A stretch of DNA of 39,691 nucleotides from UBA9676 sp036522155. Lineage in GTDB: Bacteria > Actinomycetota > Actinomycetes > Streptosporangiales > Streptosporangiaceae. The stretch is from contig DATDGI010000180.1 of the NCBI GenBank assembly GCA_036522155.1, forward strand, positions 1 to 39,691, given 5' to 3'. Shown piece by piece: positions 30,595 through 38,965 of this stretch. The notes below the pieces were generated by a model. The model was not told the origin of the DNA and ran no database searches. It saw nothing but the letters and a program-made list of their open reading frames with translations. The position numbers and the translations under genes were made by a program. The first letter of the stretch is position 1. Each line of letters begins with the position of its first letter.

Positions 30595-31440
30595 ATGGCT
30601 GGGCGGAACCGCAGCGGCAGCAATGCCAGCACCGGCGCCGCCGTCACCTACGTCGACCACACCCGCCCGGACGGCCTGATGGTCCGCTGGGAGTCCCGCC
30701 GCCACCGCAAGCACCTGACCCAGCCCTCCCCCGGCTCGACCTGGTGGGCGCCCCGGGCCCGCGGCTGGTGGATCGCCGTCCTGTTCGCCGTGGGCTCGCT
30801 GCTGTTCGCGATCGGCTCGGTGCCCGCCTATGTGACCGCGGTCGGGGCGGGCTGGGACGCGCTGACGTACTTCATCGGCTCGCTGTTCTTCACCTCGGCC
30901 GCGTTCCTCACCTACACCGAGGCGGTCGACGCCGCGCCACCCGCGCAGAACCCCCGGCGCCGGCGCTTCTTCGTCTACCAGCCCGGCCGGATCGACTGGT
31001 GGGCGACCGCCGTGCAACTGGCCGGCACCTTGTACTTCAACGTCAGCACCGGCGTCGCCACCGGGTCCGATCTCAGCGCCACCGCCGCGCACCAGCACGT
31101 GTGGCGGCCGGACGCCATCGGCTCGGTCTGCTTCCTGGTGGCCAGCGCGCTGGCCTGGTTCGAGGTCTGCCACGGCTGGACGGCCTGGCGGCCGCGGTCG
31201 TGGGCGTGGTGGATCACCCTGGTCAACCTGCTCGGATCGATCGCCTTCGGCGTCTCCGCCGTCGCCGCCTACGTCAGCCCGGTGACCGGGCAGGTGCGCA
31301 ACGCCGGGCGGGCCAACCTGTGGACGCTGGTGGGCGCGGTGTTCTTCCTGATCGGCGCGGTGCTGCTGCTCCCGGAGCGGACCGAGGACCTCTCAGCGGC
31401 GGACGCCGCTGGCGGGAACGGCCAGGCCGGCGTCGGGTAG
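30595..31440 (+). CDS. YrhK-like polytopic membrane protein
   Basis: A 281-residue protein with six likely membrane helices. Two similar halves each contain an aromatic segment followed by G-S-(L/I)-F-type helices: LFAVGSLLFAIGSVPAYV, FIGSLFFTSAAFLTY, and later GSVCFLVASALAWFE and GAVFFLIGAVLLLPE. This fits the YrhK-like group. The N-terminus is hydrophilic and Arg/His-rich. Function unknown. The stop is TAG, and the same frame stays open for 22 more codons. Confidence 0.75.
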   Translation: MAGRNRSGSNASTGAAVTYVDHTRPDGLMVRWESRRHRKHLTQPSPGSTWWAPRARGWWIAVLFAVGSLLFAIGSVPAYVTAVGAGWDALTYFIGSLFFTSAAFLTYTEAVDAAPPAQNPRRRRFFVYQPGRIDWWATAVQLAGTLYFNVSTGVATGSDLSATAAHQHVWRPDAIGSVCFLVASALAWFEVCHGWTAWRPRSWAWWITLVNLLGSIAFGVSAVAAYVSPVTGQVRNAGRANLWTLVGAVFFLIGAVLLLPERTEDLSAADAAGGNGQAGVG

Positions 31441-31562
31441 CCCGGCGCCAGCTACGAGACTATGAAGCAGGCGCTGCGCGACCTGGGCCGGGACAGCTTC
31501 CGGGTGTGACGCAGAGCACACCACCATGCATAACGGCACGCACACGATTCAGGCGAATCTGC

Positions 31563-31590
31563 TTGGAGCGCTTGAGTATCGACCTACCCT
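31563..31590 (+). promoter_or_regulatory. Candidate promoter of the GT-C membrane protein pair
   Basis: TTGGAG (31563-31568) and TACCCT (31585-31590) are 16 nt apart, in an AT-richer stretch about 80-120 nt before the likely start codons. The element fits TTGNNN and TANNNT. Confidence 0.35.
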
Positions 31591-31708
31591 GGGGGAAGAC
31601 GTGCACGCAGGGGCCGGCTTACAGCAGTGGGGGCACCACCCGAGCCCATGACCGTGCGGCGCGGCCATGCCTGCGCCGACTCTGATCGCGCAGGTCGCCA
31701 ACGGAGGT

Positions 31709-33184
31709 ATGGCCCAGGTGACACAGGTGTCCATCCCCCCGGCTGACCCACCCGGGCCGGCCGGGCCGCCCGGATCCGTCCGGGTGGCCGCGGTATCCGG
31801 GGCGGATGGTCCCAGCGGCGAGCAGCGGCCCGGCGGCCCGATCGAGCGCTTCATGAGCGCGCTGATCCGCAAGCTGGCCTGGAGCAGGCTGTCGGATCCC
31901 AAGGTCGCCATCTCCGTGTCCGGGGCCGGGCTGCTGCTCGGCATGCTGCTCGGGGCCACCGCACCGAACGCCGAGACGCTGCAGGTCAGGCTGCCGCTGT
32001 CGACCCTGCTGCCCTCGCTGACCCACCAGCACGTCCTGGCCAGCCTGATGCTGTACACCGGGGATGTGCTGGCCTGCCTCGGGCTGGCCGGCATGCTGTG
32101 GGCCCACAGCCAGGGGTGGCGCCCCAACCCGCGGCACCTGCTGCTGGTCAGCTCCGCCATCGTCGCGGTGATGGTCAGCCTCACCCCGGTCGGCTCCTCC
32201 GACACCGCCAGCTACGCGGCCTACGGCCGGATCGCGTCGCTGGGCGGGAACCCGTACACCACCAACCCGCTTCACTTCCTCGGCCGGCACTCGCCGTACT
32301 TCCAGCTCGTGGGCTCGCTGTGGAAGAAGCAGCCATCCGTCTACGGCCCCTACGCGACCGCGATCCAGTCGTTCGCGGCGTCGATCGGCGGCCACAACGT
32401 GGCCACCACCGTCTGGGTGCTGATGATCCTCAACGGGATCGCGTTCATCGGCGTCGGGGTGCTGCTGCTGAAGACGTCCGACGACCCGGTGCGGGCCACC
32501 CTGTTCTGGACCGCCAACCCGGTGCTGATCCAGCAGCTGGTCAGCGGCGGGCACTTGGACACCCTGGTGGCCGCGGCCGCGATCTGCGCGATCCAGGTGG
32601 CGCGGCGGCTGCCCAACGCCGGCGGGGACGTGCTGGTCGGCCTGCTCATCGGGGTCGCCTGCGGGATCAAGATCTACGCGGTGCTGATCGGGCTCGGGCT
32701 GGCCTGGCCGCTGCTGCGCCGGCGCGAGTGGATGCGCACCGGCCGGATCGCGGCGGTATCGCTGGTCACCCTCGCCATCGGCTACAGCGCCTACGGGCTG
32801 CGGGCGCTGAAACCGCTGTTTGGCGGGCTCCAGTACGTCCACCTGCCCTCGCCGTGGCGGCTCTTCGAGCTGGCCGGCCTGGCGCTGGGGGTGAGCAAGC
32901 CCCTCCTGATCACGATCATCGGCCTGGCCTGGCCGGTCGCGCTGCTCGTCGTCGCCTGGCTGATCCACCGCCGGATCTCGCCCGACCAGCCGCTTGAGGT
33001 GGTGGCGCCGTTCGCGCTGACGTTCGCCTGGATCCTGGTCGCGCCGTGGGTGTTCGCCTGGTACACGGCGGTCGCCTGGGCGGCGCTGACCCAGGTCCCG
33101 CGCAACCGGATGACCCGCTGGCTGGCGATCGTCACGGTCTTCCTGGCGCTCTGCCTGTCCAGCGGCGGGCAGGCCCACCTGTGA
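31709..33184 (+). CDS. GT-C-type membrane mannosyltransferase-like protein (MptB-like)
   Basis: A 491-residue polytopic protein with around 12 membrane helices. The segment SSDTASYAAYGRIASLGGNPYTTNP, read in two parts here, includes an Asp in the first loop as in polyprenol-phosphate-mannose-using GT-C enzymes. GLLIGVACGIKIYAVLIGLGL also resembles the MptB/GT87 group that extends alpha-1,6-mannan in actinobacterial lipoglycans. ATG 31709 has GGAGG too close; GTG 31718 has ideal spacing and ATG 31667 is also in frame. The stop overlaps the next gene as GTGA. Sugar donor and acceptor are inferred. Confidence 0.75.
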   Translation: MAQVTQVSIPPADPPGPAGPPGSVRVAAVSGADGPSGEQRPGGPIERFMSALIRKLAWSRLSDPKVAISVSGAGLLLGMLLGATAPNAETLQVRLPLSTLLPSLTHQHVLASLMLYTGDVLACLGLAGMLWAHSQGWRPNPRHLLLVSSAIVAVMVSLTPVGSSDTASYAAYGRIASLGGNPYTTNPLHFLGRHSPYFQLVGSLWKKQPSVYGPYATAIQSFAASIGGHNVATTVWVLMILNGIAFIGVGVLLLKTSDDPVRATLFWTANPVLIQQLVSGGHLDTLVAAAAICAIQVARRLPNAGGDVLVGLLIGVACGIKIYAVLIGLGLAWPLLRRREWMRTGRIAAVSLVTLAIGYSAYGLRALKPLFGGLQYVHLPSPWRLFELAGLALGVSKPLLITIIGLAWPVALLVVAWLIHRRISPDQPLEVVAPFALTFAWILVAPWVFAWYTAVAWAALTQVPRNRMTRWLAIVTVFLALCLSSGGQAHL

Positions 33185-34857
33185 CGGTGGCGGAGCAGCA
33201 GGGCGGCCAGCCGGGCCAGGTTCCGCAAGGCCAGCCACCTCAGGAGCGCTCGTCTCGCCTGTCACTTCAGGACCTGCAGCCCGGCGAGTCATCCCAGCCC
33301 CGGGAGGGCGTCCGGGGCGGGTGGCTGGCGGGGAAGCTCGCCGTCGTGCGCCGGCACTGGCCCGCCGCCGTGCTGCTGGCCGCCGGCCTGGTGCTCCGGG
33401 TCCTGGCCGAGCTCGCCTACCGCCCGGCGCTGTTCTACATCGACACGACCAGGTATCTGTACAACGCGGACGGCATGGACCCGGTCGGCTACAAGGGGCC
33501 GCTGCGGGCGATCCTGCTGGTGGGCAACTTCGACGCCGTGGCCGCCGTCCAGCATCTGCTGGCGCTGGCGATGGCCGTGGTCCTTTATCTGCTGGTGCTG
33601 CGGCGCAGCGGCTCGCGCTGGCTGGCCGCGCTGGCGATCGCGCCGCTGCTGCTGGACGCCTACCAGATCCAGACCGAGCAGTCGATCATGCCGGGCACCT
33701 GGTTCGAGGCGCTGATCGTGGCCGGCCTGGCGATCCTGCTGTGGCAGCAGCGGCCCGGCTGGCGGCGGGTGGTGCTGGCCGGGGTGGTGCTCGGCACGTC
33801 GGCCACGTTCGCGCAGGTGGGTGAGGTGCTGGTGATCCCGGCGGTGCTCTACCTGCTGGTGGCCGGCGCCCGGGGCGGGGCCGGTTCCCTGGCCGCGGCT
33901 GACGCCGGAGCTGACCCCGAGGCTGACTCCGCGGCTGTGACCGCGGCCGGGGGCCGGGCTGGTGGCTGGTGGCGGCGGGCGGGGGGCAAGGCGGCCGCAC
34001 TGGTGGTGGCCTTCGCGCTGCCGATCCTGGCCTACAGCACCGGCTCCTACCTGATGACCGGGGACTTCTTCCTGTCGCACTCGGGCGTCACCTCGTTCTA
34101 CGGCCGGATGGCGGCGGCGGCAGACTGCACGACCCTGCGGCTGTCAGCCGGTGAGCGGGGCATGTGCCCGGCCCCGGCCCAGCAGGCCATGGGGCCGGAC
34201 TGGCTGGAGTACGGCCCGGGCTCGCCGATCCGGCCCTATTACGCGCACCTGCCGCGGGCCACCACCGACCGGCTGATCTCCGACTTCAACCGCCGGGTGC
34301 TGACCCAGCAGCCGTTGCGCGTAGCCGGCGCGTACTCCCGGGACGTGCTGAAACCGTTCGCCCTCACTCGCGACACCGGCCCGGGCGACGCGCCCATCTC
34401 CCGCTGGCAGTTCCAGACCTCGTTCCCGTACTACCCGCCGCACGCCTCCACCCAGGTGGTCCGCACCGCGGTCGCCCAGTTCGGCGGCGGCGCGCCCGCC
34501 GTGTGGCAGCCGGTGGCCCGTTTCCTGCGCGCCTATCAGCTCGATGGCGGCTACACCCCGGGGCCGTTGCTGCTGGTGTTCACGGTGGCCGGGCTGGCCG
34601 GCTCGCTGGCCCTGCTGCGGCGGCGGACGCGCGCGGACCCGGTGGCCAGTCAGCCGGCGCTGGCCTGCCTGCTGTTCTTCGGCTGCGGGGTGGCGCTGCT
34701 GCTGGCGTCGGACCTGTTCGAGTTCTCCTGGCGATACCAGTTGCTGGCGCTGATCACCCTTACGCCGGCCGGCGTGCTCGGCATCGGCGTCATCCTCAGC
34801 CGGCTCCGGCAGCCGCCGGCCACCGGCTCATCGCCCGTGCAGCAGATCCAGGAGTAG
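33181..34857 (+). CDS. Large polytopic membrane protein, GT-C/ArnT-like
   Basis: A 558-residue protein starting GTG 33181, coupled to the upstream gene. A 55-residue Gln/Pro-rich N-terminus precedes about ten membrane helices. Asp in YIDTTRYLYNADGMD, in the first loop, recalls the catalytic Asp of GT39/GT-C enzymes. An Ala/Asp-rich low-complexity loop lies at about 238-258. A long extracellular segment at about 305-450 has two Cys (AADCTTLR, GMCPAPA) able to form a disulfide. Together with its neighbour it probably builds or modifies a cell-envelope glycan; specifics are unknown. Confidence 0.6.
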   Translation: MTVAEQQGGQPGQVPQGQPPQERSSRLSLQDLQPGESSQPREGVRGGWLAGKLAVVRRHWPAAVLLAAGLVLRVLAELAYRPALFYIDTTRYLYNADGMDPVGYKGPLRAILLVGNFDAVAAVQHLLALAMAVVLYLLVLRRSGSRWLAALAIAPLLLDAYQIQTEQSIMPGTWFEALIVAGLAILLWQQRPGWRRVVLAGVVLGTSATFAQVGEVLVIPAVLYLLVAGARGGAGSLAAADAGADPEADSAAVTAAGGRAGGWWRRAGGKAAALVVAFALPILAYSTGSYLMTGDFFLSHSGVTSFYGRMAAAADCTTLRLSAGERGMCPAPAQQAMGPDWLEYGPGSPIRPYYAHLPRATTDRLISDFNRRVLTQQPLRVAGAYSRDVLKPFALTRDTGPGDAPISRWQFQTSFPYYPPHASTQVVRTAVAQFGGGAPAVWQPVARFLRAYQLDGGYTPGPLLLVFTVAGLAGSLALLRRRTRADPVASQPALACLLFFGCGVALLLASDLFEFSWRYQLLALITLTPAGVLGIGVILSRLRQPPATGSSPVQQIQE

Positions 34858-34873
34858 ACCAGGCAGCGCGGCG

Positions 34874-35830
34874 CTAAGCAGGAAGGTGCGCCGGGAGACC
34901 GAAGAGCGGGAACAGCCGGCCGGTGTCGAGGAAGGCGTGGATCTCGGCCACCCGGCCGCCGGAGATCTCGAGCACCTGCAGCGACCACGGCCTGTGGCCG
35001 CCGTCCGGATCGGGCCGGTACTGCGCGAAGGCCGGGCAGCCGTTCGCCTGCGTCGGCCGCAGCAGCGAGTCCCGGCAGTCGGCGCCCGGGCCGAGCATCC
35101 AGGCCACGATGTCGCCGGCGCCGCGCAGCCACATCGCGAACGGTGGCATGGACTGGACCGCGTCCGCGTGCAGCAGGTCGATGAAGGCGGCCATGTCGTA
35201 GCGCTGGAACGCATCCAGGTAGCGGGACAGCAGTTCTTCCTGGCCGGCTTCCACCTCGTTCGGGCGGTCATCGGCGGGCAGCGCCGCGAGCGTGGCCCGC
35301 GCCCGCTGGAGCGCGCTGTTCACCGCGGCCACGGTGGTGCCGAGCTGATCGGCCACTTCGGCGGCCTCGAAGCGCAGCACCTGGCACAGGACCAGCACGG
35401 CCCGCTGCCGTGGGGGCAGGTGCTGCAGGGCGGTGACGAACGCGAGCCGGATGCTTTCCCTGGCCACGGCGATCTCGGCCGGGTCGCCCTCGCTGGGCAG
35501 CACCCGGATGTCGGGGACCGGGGACACCCAGATGCGCTCGGGCAGCATCGGCCCGAGCAGGTCAACGTGGGGCGGGGACGGCGGGCCGAGCCCGGCCGGG
35601 CTGGCCCGGCGGGTGCGGCCGCGCAACTGGTCCAGGCAGACGTTGGTGGCGATCCGGTACAGCCATGACCGCAGGCTGGACCGGCCCTCGAAGGCCCCGG
35701 CGGCCCGCCATGCGCGCAGCATGACCTCCTGGACCGCGTCTTCTGCCTCGACGCCCGAGCCGAGCATGCGGTAGCAGTACCCGGTCAGTTCCCGCCGGTA
35801 GTGCTCCAGGGTGTTGGGATCGCTGCGCAT
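34874..35830 (-). CDS. ECF-type sigma factor with SnoaL-like C-terminus (SigG/SigX5-like)
   Basis: A 318-residue sigma factor. Region 2 (about 10-75) holds ELTGYCYRMLGSGVEAEDAVQ with RSWLYRIATNVCLDQLR. Region 4 (about 130-185) has LPPRQRAVLVLCQVLRFEAAEVA and the helix TTVAAVNSALQRAR. A SnoaL/NTF2-like domain follows (about 195-315), typical of self-contained ECF factors lacking a separate anti-sigma. The linker after region 2 is long and Pro-rich. ATG 35830 has CATACT at -12 to -7 and no ribosome site. The VOC gene is just upstream on the same strand, a common pairing. Confidence 0.88.
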   Translation of the reverse strand: MRSDPNTLEHYRRELTGYCYRMLGSGVEAEDAVQEVMLRAWRAAGAFEGRSSLRSWLYRIATNVCLDQLRGRTRRASPAGLGPPSPPHVDLLGPMLPERIWVSPVPDIRVLPSEGDPAEIAVARESIRLAFVTALQHLPPRQRAVLVLCQVLRFEAAEVADQLGTTVAAVNSALQRARATLAALPADDRPNEVEAGQEELLSRYLDAFQRYDMAAFIDLLHADAVQSMPPFAMWLRGAGDIVAWMLGPGADCRDSLLRPTQANGCPAFAQYRPDPDGGHRPWSLQVLEISGGRVAEIHAFLDTGRLFPLFGLPAHLPA

Positions 35831-35836
35831 CACATC

Positions 35837-35842
35837 AGTATG
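35837..35842 (-). promoter_or_regulatory. Leaderless-type -10 element of the SigG-like gene
   Basis: CATACT, then 6 nt, then ATG. Resembles TATACT with one change; position matches other leaderless-like genes here. Confidence 0.35.
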
Positions 35843-35922
35843 CGCACCGCGTCGGACATCGGCAGGCGCGGCCTCAGCGTGCGCACGGCCGCCGGATATG
35901 CCGGGAACGGCCCCGCGCCTGG

Positions 35923-36297
35923 TCAGGCGTGACCGCCGGTGTCGATGACGCAGAACCGGTTGCCTTCGGTGTCGGCGAGCACCACGAAGTCGGGATCATC
36001 GCGGTACAGATCCCAGTCGACCCGTTCGGCGCCCAGGGCGAGCAGGCGTTCCACCTCGGCCGCCTGATCCGCCGCGTCGCCGGCGTACAGGTCCAGGTGC
36101 ACCCGCGGGTGCTGCTGCACCGGCGTCTCGCTGAGCGCGAGCGACAGGCCCGGGCCGGGCCGGCCATCGGCCGGGATGAGCACCGCCCAGGTGTCGTCGA
36201 CCTCGTCCCGTGGCATGTAGCCGAGCGCCTGGCTCCAGAAGCTGACCGCCCGCCGCACGTCCGCCGCACCCATTACGACCGTCCCGACCTTCAGCAT
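35923..36297 (-). CDS. VOC-family (glyoxalase/bleomycin-resistance fold) protein
   Basis: A 124-residue single VOC domain protein with paired beta-alpha-beta-beta-beta modules. The first module opens KVGTVVMGAADVRRAVSFWSQ; the second includes RVHLDLYAGD and ends DTEGNRFCVID. His in VHLDL is a candidate metal ligand; the second-site residues are less certain. Function (antibiotic binding or small-molecule enzyme) is not predictable. The ATG at 36297 has GATAAT exactly 6 nt upstream and no ribosome site. Confidence 0.85.
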   Translation of the reverse strand: MLKVGTVVMGAADVRRAVSFWSQALGYMPRDEVDDTWAVLIPADGRPGPGLSLALSETPVQQHPRVHLDLYAGDAADQAAEVERLLALGAERVDWDLYRDDPDFVVLADTEGNRFCVIDTGGHA

Positions 36298-36303
36298 GCG
36301 CCG

Positions 36304-36309
36304 ATTATC
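36304..36309 (-). promoter_or_regulatory. Leaderless-type -10 element of the VOC gene
   Basis: GATAAT (36309-36304), then CGGCGC, then ATG. It may drive the VOC and sigma genes together. Confidence 0.45.
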
Positions 36310-36378
36310 GCCCGCGCACATTGCTCCCCGCCGGGCTGGCTCGCCCGCATACTGGGAAGCGGCCAAGGAGGTGCGGCG

Positions 36379-36714
36379 ATGGTGGTGGCACTGGCCATCA
36401 GCGGGGTGGTCCTGCTCGTGATGGTGGGCGTCTCCTGGTATGGCTGGATCTCGCTGCCGCGCGACGCGAGAGTCCCCGTCCACTGGCTGGGCTCGTACAA
36501 CAACTTCGTGTCCAAGCGGCTCGGGCTGATCATCCACCCGGCCGCCGGCGCACTGATCTTCCTCTTGCTGGCGCTGGCGGCGCTCAGCATCCCCATTGGC
36601 TACTCGCCCACCAGGTCGGCGGCGCCGGCTGTGCTTCTCCCGATCGTCATGTGCGTCCTGCTGGTCACCCAGGTGGGTGCCATCAGAGTGGCCCGCCGCC
36701 GATCCGGAGTCTGA
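36379..36714 (+). CDS. DUF1648-like small membrane protein
   Basis: A 111-residue protein starting ATG 36379, with AAGGAGGT 6 nt upstream. Three membrane helices: about 2-20, 55-75 and 83-102. The loop LPRDARVPVHWLGSYNNFVSK matches the LPxxVPxHW motif of DUF1648, best known from the N-terminus of SdpI-type immunity proteins. Here only that part is present, so a full SdpI function is doubtful. Confidence 0.7.
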   Translation: MVVALAISGVVLLVMVGVSWYGWISLPRDARVPVHWLGSYNNFVSKRLGLIIHPAAGALIFLLLALAALSIPIGYSPTRSAAPAVLLPIVMCVLLVTQVGAIRVARRRSGV

Positions 36715-36799
36715 TCCGCGCACGCCGGCTCCCGCTGCCTCTGCGCTCGTTGTCCGCTGCGCGCCCATCCTGCCCGGAGGGCCGGTTCGCGCCGGCCAC

Positions 36800-36845
36800 T
36801 TGACATGCCCCGCCGGGTGGGGCACTCTATAACTATATAGTTCTA
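36800..36845 (+). promoter_or_regulatory. Promoter/operator of the ArsR-AHSA1 operon
   Basis: AACTATATAGTT (36831-36842) is a perfect 12-bp palindrome, extended imperfectly to 36828-36845, an ideal target for a winged-helix dimer. TTGACA lies at 36800-36805, and AT-rich -10-like hexamers overlap the palindrome (TATAAC at 36828). The spacing is about 22 nt, too long for a strong promoter, so the -10 is uncertain. The palindrome precedes the repressor's own ribosome site. Confidence 0.6.
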
Positions 36846-36862
36846 GAGGAGATTGGTTATAG

Positions 36863-37243
36863 ATGGCCACGGACCGGCTCAGCCGCGTGTTCGGGGCGCT
36901 CGCCGACCCAACCCGGCGGGCGATCCTGACCCGGCTGGCCGACGGCGAGGCCACCGTGGCCGAACTGGCGGCCCCCTTCGCCATGTCCCAGCCGGCGGTG
37001 TCCCGGCACCTCAGGGTGCTGGAGGACGCCGGCCTGATCACCCGCACCCGCCGCGCGACCGCGCGGCTCAGCCATCTGCAAGCCGAACCGCTCCGCGACG
37101 TGACCACCTGGCTCGCCCGCTACCAGCGGTTCTGGGACGAGAGCCACGAGCGGCTCGACGACCTGCTGGCAGCCTTGCAAGCAGGCAGCAACGACGGCCG
37201 CCGCGACCAGGCGGACGGAACGGAAGGAAACGACGATGAGTAA
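36863..37243 (+). CDS. ArsR-family repressor paired with AHSA1 protein
   Basis: A 126-residue winged-helix repressor beginning LSRVFGALADPTRRAILTRL after the first few residues. The recognition helix is FAMSQPAVSRHLRVL. It lacks metal-binding Cys/His clusters, typical of the ArsR type paired with AHSA1/SRPBCC genes. AGAGGAG lies about 11 nt before the ATG. The stop overlaps the next gene by 8 nt. Likely autorepressor binding the palindrome upstream; ligand unknown. Confidence 0.9.
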   Translation: MATDRLSRVFGALADPTRRAILTRLADGEATVAELAAPFAMSQPAVSRHLRVLEDAGLITRTRRATARLSHLQAEPLRDVTTWLARYQRFWDESHERLDDLLAALQAGSNDGRRDQADGTEGNDDE

Positions 37244-37715
37244 AACGCTGATCACCGCCGAGCCCGGGATGCCGCAGATCGTCATCAGCAGGGAGTTCCA
37301 CGCGCCACGAGACCTCGTGTTCCGCGCCTACACCGAGCCGGAACTGCTGGTGCAGTGGCTGGGCCCACGCGATCTGGGCATGGCCATCGACCACTACGAC
37401 GCCCGCGACGGCGGCACCTGGCGGTACGTGCACACCGACGCCGAGGGCAACGACTACGGCTTCCACGGCGTCTTCCACGGCACCCCGTCGCCCGCGGCCA
37501 TCGTGCAGACCTTCGAGTTCGAGGGCGCACCTGGGCACGTGAAGCTGGACACCACGACCCTGGATGACCGCGGCACCGCCACCATGATGCGCACCGTGTC
37601 CAGCTTCCAGTCGGTACAGGACCGCGACGCCATGATCGCTTCCGGCATGGAGCGCGGCGTCCACGACTCCGGCGAGCGCCTGGCCGAACTGCTCGCCCGG
37701 CTTCAGGCCGGCTGA
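37236..37715 (+). CDS. AHSA1/SRPBCC-domain protein
   Basis: A 159-residue START-like domain protein. VISREFHAPRDLVFRAYTEPELLVQWLGP is the classical N-terminal SRPBCC strand-helix; GGTWRYVHTDAEGNDYGFHGVF and the closing SGERLAELLARL helix complete it. GGAAGGAAACGACG precedes the ATG. Such proteins bind hydrophobic ligands; in this operon type the ligand is usually unknown. Confidence 0.9.
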   Translation: MSKTLITAEPGMPQIVISREFHAPRDLVFRAYTEPELLVQWLGPRDLGMAIDHYDARDGGTWRYVHTDAEGNDYGFHGVFHGTPSPAAIVQTFEFEGAPGHVKLDTTTLDDRGTATMMRTVSSFQSVQDRDAMIASGMERGVHDSGERLAELLARLQAG

Positions 37716-37786
37716 CATCGTGCCCGGCTCGCTCACCCCCACGGCCATGTCGCTACCAAACGTCTGCGACCACCCGGAGAGGCACC

Positions 37787-38314
37787 ATGCCCGGCCCCAG
37801 TGATGCGCAACGCCACGATCTGCCCGGCCACGGCGGCAGCCCCGCCGACGTTCCAGCAGGACGGCCAGCTGGGCTCGGCCAGCTGGATGTGCTGGTCGGG
37901 CGGTGGGAAATGGAGGCGTCCTTCGGAGCCGGTTATTGGGGCCCGGGCACTCCCCCGATGACCAGCCGGGGCGGCGAGACCACCTTCGAGTGGCTGGCCG
38001 GCCACTGCTTCCTCATCCAGCGTTTCGCCACCGACCATCCCGCGGCGCCCAGCGGCATCGCGATCATCGGCGCCGGCGACGAGCCGGGGACCTCCGTGCA
38101 GCACTACTTCGACTCCCGCGGCGTCGCCCGGGTGTATCAGATGAGCCTGGACGGCGGCACCTGGAAGCTATGGCGCGAGGCACCCGGGTTCTGGCAGCGG
38201 TACACCGGCGTGATCTCCGCCGATGGCACCAGGATCGAGGGCGCCTGGGAGGCCTCCGCCGACGGCCAGGAGTGGAAGCGCGACTTCGGCCTCAACTACC
38301 TCAAGGTGGGTTAG
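37787..38314 (+). CDS. DUF1579-like hypothetical protein
   Basis: A 175-residue beta-rich protein, about 25 N-terminal low-complexity residues first. LDVLVGRWEMEASF, then HYFDSRGVARVYQMSLDGG and a closing beta strand WKRDFGLNYLKV, fit the DUF1579/lipocalin-like small beta barrel. Assignment is by pattern only. GAGAGG precedes the ATG. Its TAG stop overlaps the convergent gene end. Confidence 0.7.
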   Translation: MPGPSDAQRHDLPGHGGSPADVPAGRPAGLGQLDVLVGRWEMEASFGAGYWGPGTPPMTSRGGETTFEWLAGHCFLIQRFATDHPAAPSGIAIIGAGDEPGTSVQHYFDSRGVARVYQMSLDGGTWKLWREAPGFWQRYTGVISADGTRIEGAWEASADGQEWKRDFGLNYLKVG

Positions 38315-38736
38315 CCGCCGACGATGCGCTCGACCTCACCGGCGGCCAGGGCGGCGCGCCCGCGCCGGGTCGCGACGTAGCACAGCCCGCCGACGTTGGA
38401 ATGCGCTTCGGCGCGCACCAGGGCGGCGTGCTCCAGCAACTGCAGGGCCTCGGCGAGAATCTGGTTCAGGGCCGCCTGCATGTCCCAGTTCACCGCGCGG
38501 GCCTGGTACGCGGGGGTGAACTGCATGGCAATGGTGCCGACCGTCGTGCGCGGCGCGGCGTTCCCGGTCGGCGCCTCCAGGGTTCCTGGCTGCCCCGGAC
38601 CGCCGGGGCCGCCCGGGCCGAACCCCTTGCCCATCACTTCCGCGGCCAGTTGGGCCAGCGGCAGCGCCGTGACCCGGTCGGTCTCGGCCTGCATCGCCGC
38701 GATGGCGGCCTGGTCCGCTTCGTTCGACCGGGACAT
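38311..38736 (-). CDS. Conserved hypothetical protein
   Basis: A 141-residue protein I cannot name. An N-terminal helix (1-35) is followed by a Gly/Pro-rich linker (37-62). The C-terminal half (85-140) has ALNQILAEALQLLEHAALV and then GLCYVATRRGRAALAAGE, which looks like the last helix and wing of a winged-helix domain. A DNA-binding role is therefore possible. AGGAAG lies upstream of the ATG. Convergent with the DUF1579-like gene with a 4-nt overlap. Confidence 0.65.
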   Translation of the reverse strand: MSRSNEADQAAIAAMQAETDRVTALPLAQLAAEVMGKGFGPGGPGGPGQPGTLEAPTGNAAPRTTVGTIAMQFTPAYQARAVNWDMQAALNQILAEALQLLEHAALVRAEAHSNVGGLCYVATRRGRAALAAGEVERIVGG

Positions 38737-38965
38737 CGGCTACCTGCTTCCTGTGCCGTCAGACGTGAGTGGGCCGGGTCAATGATCCCAGCCCGTCAGC
38801 CACACCGACACATGCGCGGGCTCGAACGCCCGGTGGACGGCGGTGACCAGGTCGCCCTGCACGGTGCCCAGGTCAACGGTCTGCCGCAGCCGCTCGGTGA
38901 AGCCGGCCAGGACCGCCTCGGCGTTGTAGCGGGCCCGGTTGAACCGGCGGTCGATCACATGCTGC

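Noticed and set aside
31619..33292. 557-codon minus-strand frame opposite the MptB-like gene
   Set aside because: Gln/Arg/Asp-rich antisense translation; no membrane helices or motifs, whereas the plus strand is a clear polytopic protein.
35923..37107. 394-codon extension of the VOC protein
   Set aside because: Upstream part is antisense to the DUF1648 and ArsR genes; the VOC fold starts at ATG 36297.
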